From Calditrichota bacterium (lineage in GTDB: Bacteria; Calditrichota; Calditrichia; RBG-13-44-9): a stretch of DNA of 10,101 bases. The notes below the pieces were generated by a model. That model was not told the DNA's origin, did no database searches, and was given only the letters and a program-made list of their open reading frames with translations. The stretch lies in NCBI GenBank assembly GCA_016934605.1, contig JAFGSO010000367.1, forward strand, positions 1 to 10,101. Direction: 5' to 3'. Of the stretch, positions 6,873 to 10,101 are shown in pieces (positions within the stretch are counted from its first letter, which is position 1; each line of letters begins with the position of its first letter). Position numbers and translations under genes: made by a program.

Positions 6873-7614
6873 TAACCCTTCCGAAACGTCTTTCCCGGGA
6901 TAAATAATTCAAGATGGCATTATGAAATTCATCTTTGCGGAAATCCGGCCATAGCGTCTGAGTTACATAAATTTCCGCATAAGCAATCTGCCAAAGCAGA
7001 AAATTACTGATACGAGATTCACCACTGGTTCGGATTAACAGATCGGGATCGGGTAAATCGTATGTATGCAGATGGGCAGAGAAAACCTGCTCACCAATTT
7101 CTTCCGGTTGAAGAATCCCGGCTTTCACCTTCTGAGCAATTTCCCGGACAGCATCGATTACTTCCTGCCGCCCGCTGTAACTGAGCGCAAGGTTCAGAAC
7201 AAGACCGGTATTGTGTTTGGTTTGTTCAATTCCGGAAAGTAATTCACGATAAGCCTGTTCCGGTAATTCCTCAATATTGCCTATGGCTTTTAACTGTACG
7301 TTCTTTTCGGTCAGCTCCTCTATTTCCTTTCGGATGGTACTGACCAGCAGCCTCATAAGAGCAGATACTTCTGCTTTGGGACGGTACCAGTTTTCTTTGG
7401 AAAAAGTATATAAGGTCAGAACTTTTATTTCCAGATCACTCGCTGCTTCAACCACAGCTCTTACTGATTTGATACCTTCGTTATGGCCGGCAACACGGGG
7501 AAGGCCGCGCTTTTTGGCCCATCTTCCGTTGCCGTCCATGATAATAGCTACATGATGGGGCAACTTTGCCCCATTAAATTTCAATTTTTCCAATGCCGAC
7601 ACTTTTTTGTTCAT
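6841..7614 (-). CDS. uppS: Isoprenyl transferase, undecaprenyl diphosphate synthase
   Basis: UppS condenses isopentenyl diphosphate units onto farnesyl diphosphate with cis geometry. The product becomes the undecaprenyl phosphate carrier for peptidoglycan and surface polysaccharides. The 257-residue product has the usual length. The catalytic MDGNGRW lies at 26-32 (Asp27 binds the diphosphate through Mg2+). FSKENW is at 71-76, the loop motif RTSGESR at 195-201, and the SNFLLWQIAYAE stretch ends at Glu214. The C-terminal RERRFG motif is also present (240-245). It is the first gene of the minus-strand block, and its 3' end overlaps the next gene. The ATG lacks a Shine-Dalgarno sequence. A TATAAT hexamer on the minus strand at 7650-7655 is a possible -10, though its -35 is poor. 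The exact chain length cannot be told from sequence by eye. Confidence 0.97.
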   Translation of the reverse strand: MNKKVSALEKLKFNGAKLPHHVAIIMDGNGRWAKKRGLPRVAGHNEGIKSVRAVVEAASDLEIKVLTLYTFSKENWYRPKAEVSALMRLLVSTIRKEIEELTEKNVQLKAIGNIEELPEQAYRELLSGIEQTKHNTGLVLNLALSYSGRQEVIDAVREIAQKVKAGILQPEEIGEQVFSAHLHTYDLPDPDLLIRTSGESRISNFLLWQIAYAEIYVTQTLWPDFRKDEFHNAILNYLSRERRFGRVSEQIVQNATG

Positions 7615-7784
7615 TTTGAATGTAAATATCTGTATGTCATTGTAATTTAATTATATATATCGGTTAAAACAAAATATTGTTTAGATTTATTTTAACGACT
7701 TTTATACTGTCTTGACTGGTGTTTAAATGAATGATTATATTGTCTGTTCCTTGGTTATTGAATAACATTTTTCCGGAGATTTAT
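7615..7784. other. Divergent intergenic region between uppS and the secreted-protein gene
   Basis: This 170-bp, strongly AT-rich interval separates the leftward housekeeping block from the rightward secreted-protein gene and contains no gene. It holds a good rightward promoter (7712-7741) and a GGAG ribosome-binding site at 7775-7778. On the minus strand, facing uppS, TATAAT at 7650-7655 and an alternative TTGTTT-17 nt-TAAATT pair are the only promoter candidates, and both are modest. No terminator hairpin is seen, as expected for divergent genes. Confidence 0.6.
7712..7741 (+). promoter_or_regulatory. Sigma-70-like promoter for the secreted lamin-tail protein
   Basis: TTGACT (7712-7717) and TATATT (7736-7741) each match the -35 and -10 consensus at five of six positions, and are separated by 18 bp. 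Transcription would start near 7748, giving a 5' leader of about 37 bases that includes the GGAG ribosome-binding site six bases before the ATG at 7785. If the organism uses a Bacteroidota-type housekeeping sigma factor the consensus would differ, so this is a motif call only. Confidence 0.55.
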
Positions 7785-10101
7785 ATGAAATTCAGCCACA
7801 TTATCCTGTTCTCTCTTCTGCTGATCGGTGTTTCCTATTCGCAGAACCACTTGCTCATTTCGGAGATACAGGTAGCGCCAGGTTCCTCGGAATTTATTGA
7901 AATTTTTAACCCCAATTCTGCACCGGTTACCCTGGATAATTATTATTTATCGGATTATAATACATATTATGAAGTGGTCAACAATCAGTTTACCTCCGAG
8001 AGCTCTGATTTCCTGGTGAAATTTCCCGATGGGTCCCGAATAGACTCGGCCGGTGTAGTGGTTGTTGCAGTGGATGGAAGCTCCTTTACCGGCCCGGTTG
8101 ATTTTGAGATCAGAAATACCAGTGCGGTAACCGACATGACCCCGCTTTACGTGGGATCCACCGCCAGCTTATCCAATGCAGAACTGGTCATTTTATTCTA
8201 CTGGGACGGTCAGGGAGACCTGGTATCGGACGTGGATTATGCCATGTGGGGGGACCTGGCATCGAATTTTATCGATAAAACAGGAGTCTCAATCGACGGA
8301 CAGGATCCGGATCCAACCCCTTCCGCGTATCTGAATGATACCCCGGTTAGCAGCCAGATGCCTTTTGCAGTAGCTCCTATCAGTGGAAAGTCCATGGGGC
8401 GTATCAGCGTTTCCGAAAATGGGGAAATTTTCCTGAACGGAAATGGCATTAATGGTCATGATGAAACCAGTGAACCCGTGGGACAGAATTTTTCACTATT
8501 TGATACGCCAAATCCCGGGACCACTGAGCTTCAGATACCAACCGGAAACGGAAGCGGAATCGCCCGGGTGACACCAGATTCTGTGATGATTGATACCACG
8601 GTAACCCTGCAATTTTCTCTCCAGGGTACTGTACCCGATACGGTGACTGATATTTCTCTGGAAATACCGGTCTCCTGGAACTGGTCGGGAAACAGCAGTA
8701 ACGTTCAAATGGGTGGTAGCGGTTTGTCCGGAGCTATATTGAATATCAACGGAAATGTTGTGGGGATTGCATCGGCTGAAATTACCCTGCAGCATAGCGG
8801 AGTTATTACTATCGACAATCTGATTTCCCCGTCACAGGGGGAGCAATCGGTTTTCGAAATTCAGACGGCCATTTCCGGCGGTACCCCCATACCGATCGCT
8901 GAGAGTCCGGTGGTGACGGTTTATGAACCGATGAGTATCACACCCATTGCCGATATTCAGGCCAATCCGTCGGGATTTACGCAGGTGACCATCGATGCGA
9001 TTGTGGTGCTGGGAGCAGGCAAAACAGCTACCGGATGGACTGATGCCTATGTGCAGGACAATTCCGGGGCTGGGATCAATATTTACCAGGGCGGTTCGGT
9101 GGACAGCCGGCTGGTACGTGGGAACCGGGTTCTGATTACCGGAACGGTAGTAGAATTCATTTCCTCAGGTTACAAAATAGGTGTAACGGAGATAACGGAT
9201 TATACCTTGACAGTACTGAGTACCGGCAACGCGCTTCCCGATCCGCTGCTGCTCACCACCCAGGAAGCCACTAATACCGATTTGGAGGGGACTTTTGTTG
9301 AAGTATCGGGTGAAGTGACTGATTTTATTCAGGACCTTGGGGGTGGCTCAAATATCCGGTTGGATGATGGTAGCGGGGAATGTCTGGTGAGGGTATGGAA
9401 TTCCACCGGAGTAAATCTGTCCGGTGTGGCTGTCGGTGAACAGCTGGTGGTGAGGGGCCCGCTGGATATATATCAGGATGCCAATCAGCTGCTGCTGGCC
9501 TATCAGGAAGACCTGGAGATCGTGCAGGGTCAGCCCGGAGACGGTAGTGGTACGGCCAGCGTGTCACCGGATTCAGTCGGACAAAACCAGTCCGGAATTG
9601 AATTGAATTTCTCCATCTCAGGTGAAAGTCCCTATGTGCTGGAGACTGTCTCTCTGACAGTCCCGGCAGACTGGCAGTGGACGGGCTCACAAACCGATGT
9701 AACCCTCGGCGGCGGTGGATTTGCCGGAAGCCAGTTAACCATCAGCGGGAGAACGATTACTGTCACTCAGGCTTCTATAAGCTCTGCTATATCCGGAGAG
9801 TTAATCATATCCGGTCTTATATCACCAAATCAAAATATGCTATCAACCTTTAGCGTGAAAACAGCGGTATCCGGAGGAATCCTCTCACCCATCGATACCA
9901 GTCCGACGGTAACGGTGGGCCAGGGTGTCACCATAACACCCATTGCCGATATTCAGGCCAATCCGTCGGGATTTACCCAGGTGACCATCGATGCGATTGT
10001 GGTGCTGGGAGCAGGAAAAACAACTACCTCCTGGACCGATGCCTATGTGCAGGACAATTCCGGGGCTGGGATCAATATTTACCAGGGCGGTTCGGTGGAC
10101 A
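7785..10101 (+). CDS. Large secreted lamin-tail / repeated OB-fold-like protein (runs off right edge)
   Basis: The frame is open from the ATG at 7785 to the window edge: 772 codons with no stop. A GGAG Shine-Dalgarno stands six bases before the ATG. Residues 1-19 are a signal peptide (MKFSHIILFSLLLIGVSYS), probably cut before Q20. Residues about 22-245 resemble a lamin-tail domain (LLISEIQV, EFIEIFNPNSAPVTLDNYYL, VKFPDG, later GKSMGRIS and DTPNPGTTE). A beta-rich spacer (about 254-385) follows, then a tandem OB-fold-like module (about 386-581). The two OB halves contain DAYVQDNSGAGINIY (420-434) and IRLDDGSGECLVRVW (524-538). Both units then recur: spacer from 585, OB module from 718. The protein is exported and is likely a cell-surface or extracellular adhesin or scaffold. 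Similar OB folds accompany extracellular nucleases and phosphoesterases, and a catalytic or sorting domain may lie beyond the edge. The molecular function is unknown. Confidence 0.88.
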   Translation, partial: MKFSHIILFSLLLIGVSYSQNHLLISEIQVAPGSSEFIEIFNPNSAPVTLDNYYLSDYNTYYEVVNNQFTSESSDFLVKFPDGSRIDSAGVVVVAVDGSSFTGPVDFEIRNTSAVTDMTPLYVGSTASLSNAELVILFYWDGQGDLVSDVDYAMWGDLASNFIDKTGVSIDGQDPDPTPSAYLNDTPVSSQMPFAVAPISGKSMGRISVSENGEIFLNGNGINGHDETSEPVGQNFSLFDTPNPGTTELQIPTGNGSGIARVTPDSVMIDTTVTLQFSLQGTVPDTVTDISLEIPVSWNWSGNSSNVQMGGSGLSGAILNINGNVVGIASAEITLQHSGVITIDNLISPSQGEQSVFEIQTAISGGTPIPIAESPVVTVYEPMSITPIADIQANPSGFTQVTIDAIVVLGAGKTATGWTDAYVQDNSGAGINIYQGGSVDSRLVRGNRVLITGTVVEFISSGYKIGVTEITDYTLTVLSTGNALPDPLLLTTQEATNTDLEGTFVEVSGEVTDFIQDLGGGSNIRLDDGSGECLVRVWNSTGVNLSGVAVGEQLVVRGPLDIYQDANQLLLAYQEDLEIVQGQPGDGSGTASVSPDSVGQNQSGIELNFSISGESPYVLETVSLTVPADWQWTGSQTDVTLGGGGFAGSQLTISGRTITVTQASISSAISGELIISGLISPNQNMLSTFSVKTAVSGGILSPIDTSPTVTVGQGVTITPIADIQANPSGFTQVTIDAIVVLGAGKTTTSWTDAYVQDNSGAGINIYQGGSVD
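8544..8939 (+). repeat. Spacer module A, copy 1
   Basis: Residues 254-385 form a predicted beta-sandwich-like module. It opens with GNGSGIARVTPDSV, has a central EIPVSWNWSG core, a glycine-rich turn and an LISPSQ segment, and closes with SPVVTV before the OB module. It aligns with copy 2 (9537-9935) along its whole length with one single-residue gap. Identity is roughly two-fifths by eye at protein level, and much of the DNA similarity is lost, so this duplication is old. Confidence 0.75.
8940..9105 (+). repeat. OB-module repeat, copy 1 (portion matched within the window)
   Basis: This 166-bp block encodes the start of the OB-fold module (TPIADIQANPSGFTQVTIDA onward). It is repeated 996 bp later at 9936-10101 with seven mismatches by eye. 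Four of these fall in a short cluster that changes Ala to Thr and Gly to Ser; the other three are silent. The full module probably extends to about 9528. Identity beyond 9105 cannot be seen because the window ends in copy 2. Confidence 0.95.
9537..9935 (+). repeat. Spacer module A, copy 2
   Basis: Residues 585-717 repeat the layout of copy 1: GDGSGTASVSPDSV at the start, VPADWQWTG in the core, LGGGGFAGS, an LISPNQ segment, and SPTVTV at the end. It is one residue longer than copy 1. Divergence from copy 1 is high at the DNA level, in contrast with the near-identical OB block that follows it. Confidence 0.75.
9936..10101 (+). repeat. OB-module repeat, copy 2 (cut by right edge)
   Basis: This is the second copy of the block at 8940-9105, in the same frame and offset by exactly 996 bp (332 codons), so the protein frame is preserved. 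About 159 of 166 bases match. The near-identity starts abruptly at the ACA-CCC codons (Thr-Pro); the codons just upstream differ between copies. The copy count beyond the edge is unknown. Confidence 0.95.

Noticed and set aside
7615..7784. Small RNA or riboswitch in the divergent intergenic region
   Set aside because: No conserved structured element or GC-rich hairpin is visible; the region is explained by promoter and leader sequence.
8237..9690. Three minus-strand open frames (8237-8449, 8496-8795, 9325-9690) inside the secreted-protein gene
   Set aside because: They are short shadows of the continuous plus-strand frame, which has a promoter, a ribosome-binding site, a signal peptide and repeated domains.
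1..10101. Defence system, mobile element or CRISPR array
   Set aside because: All minus-strand genes are conserved housekeeping or single-copy families, and the only long repeat is the in-frame protein module. No transposase, integrase, terminal repeats or spaced short repeats were found.

Overview
The window reads as bacterial chromosome. Most of it is a conserved housekeeping block on the minus strand, followed by the start of one large secreted-protein gene on the plus strand. The best taxonomic guess is the FCB group (Fibrobacterota-Chlorobiota-Bacteroidota), near Neomarinimicrobiota or Caldithrix-type lineages. The grounds are the secreted lamin-tail/OB-fold multidomain protein with a signal peptide ending in SYSQ, weak or absent Shine-Dalgarno sequences at several starts, and the rho-rpmE-DUF1385-prfA-prmC gene order. 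This placement is an inference from style and gene order, not from a marker-gene comparison.

Minus strand, in order of transcription (7614 down to 1): uppS (undecaprenyl diphosphate synthase), a small polytopic membrane protein overlapping its 3' end, folC, rho, rpmE (zinc-type bL31), a rho-independent terminator hairpin, a YqhQ-like DUF1385 membrane protein, prfA (RF1), prmC (methyltransferase for RF1/RF2), and the first 71 codons of rnr (RNase R), which runs off the left edge. The genes are tightly packed: prmC and rnr share an ATGA stop/start, and uppS overlaps its neighbour. The theme is gene-expression machinery: transcription termination (Rho), ribosome (bL31), translation termination (RF1 and its modifying enzyme) and RNA decay (RNase R). 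Cell-envelope lipid carrier synthesis (UppS) and folate polyglutamylation (FolC) lie upstream.

The 7615-7784 interval separates the two divergent units and carries a good sigma-70-like promoter facing right. From 7785 to the right edge runs one uninterrupted, right-truncated reading frame of more than 770 codons. It encodes a signal peptide, a lamin-tail-like domain, and a repeating pair made of a beta-rich spacer module followed by a tandem OB-fold-like module. The OB module begins a second time at 9936, 996 bp after its first copy, at about 96% nucleotide identity over the visible 166 bp. The preceding spacer modules have diverged strongly. This points to a recent duplication or gene conversion limited to the OB module.

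No tRNA, rRNA, CRISPR array, insertion sequence, phage gene or defence system is visible. The housekeeping portion is ordinary. The repeat-built secreted protein and the small membrane protein between uppS and folC are the least understood parts.
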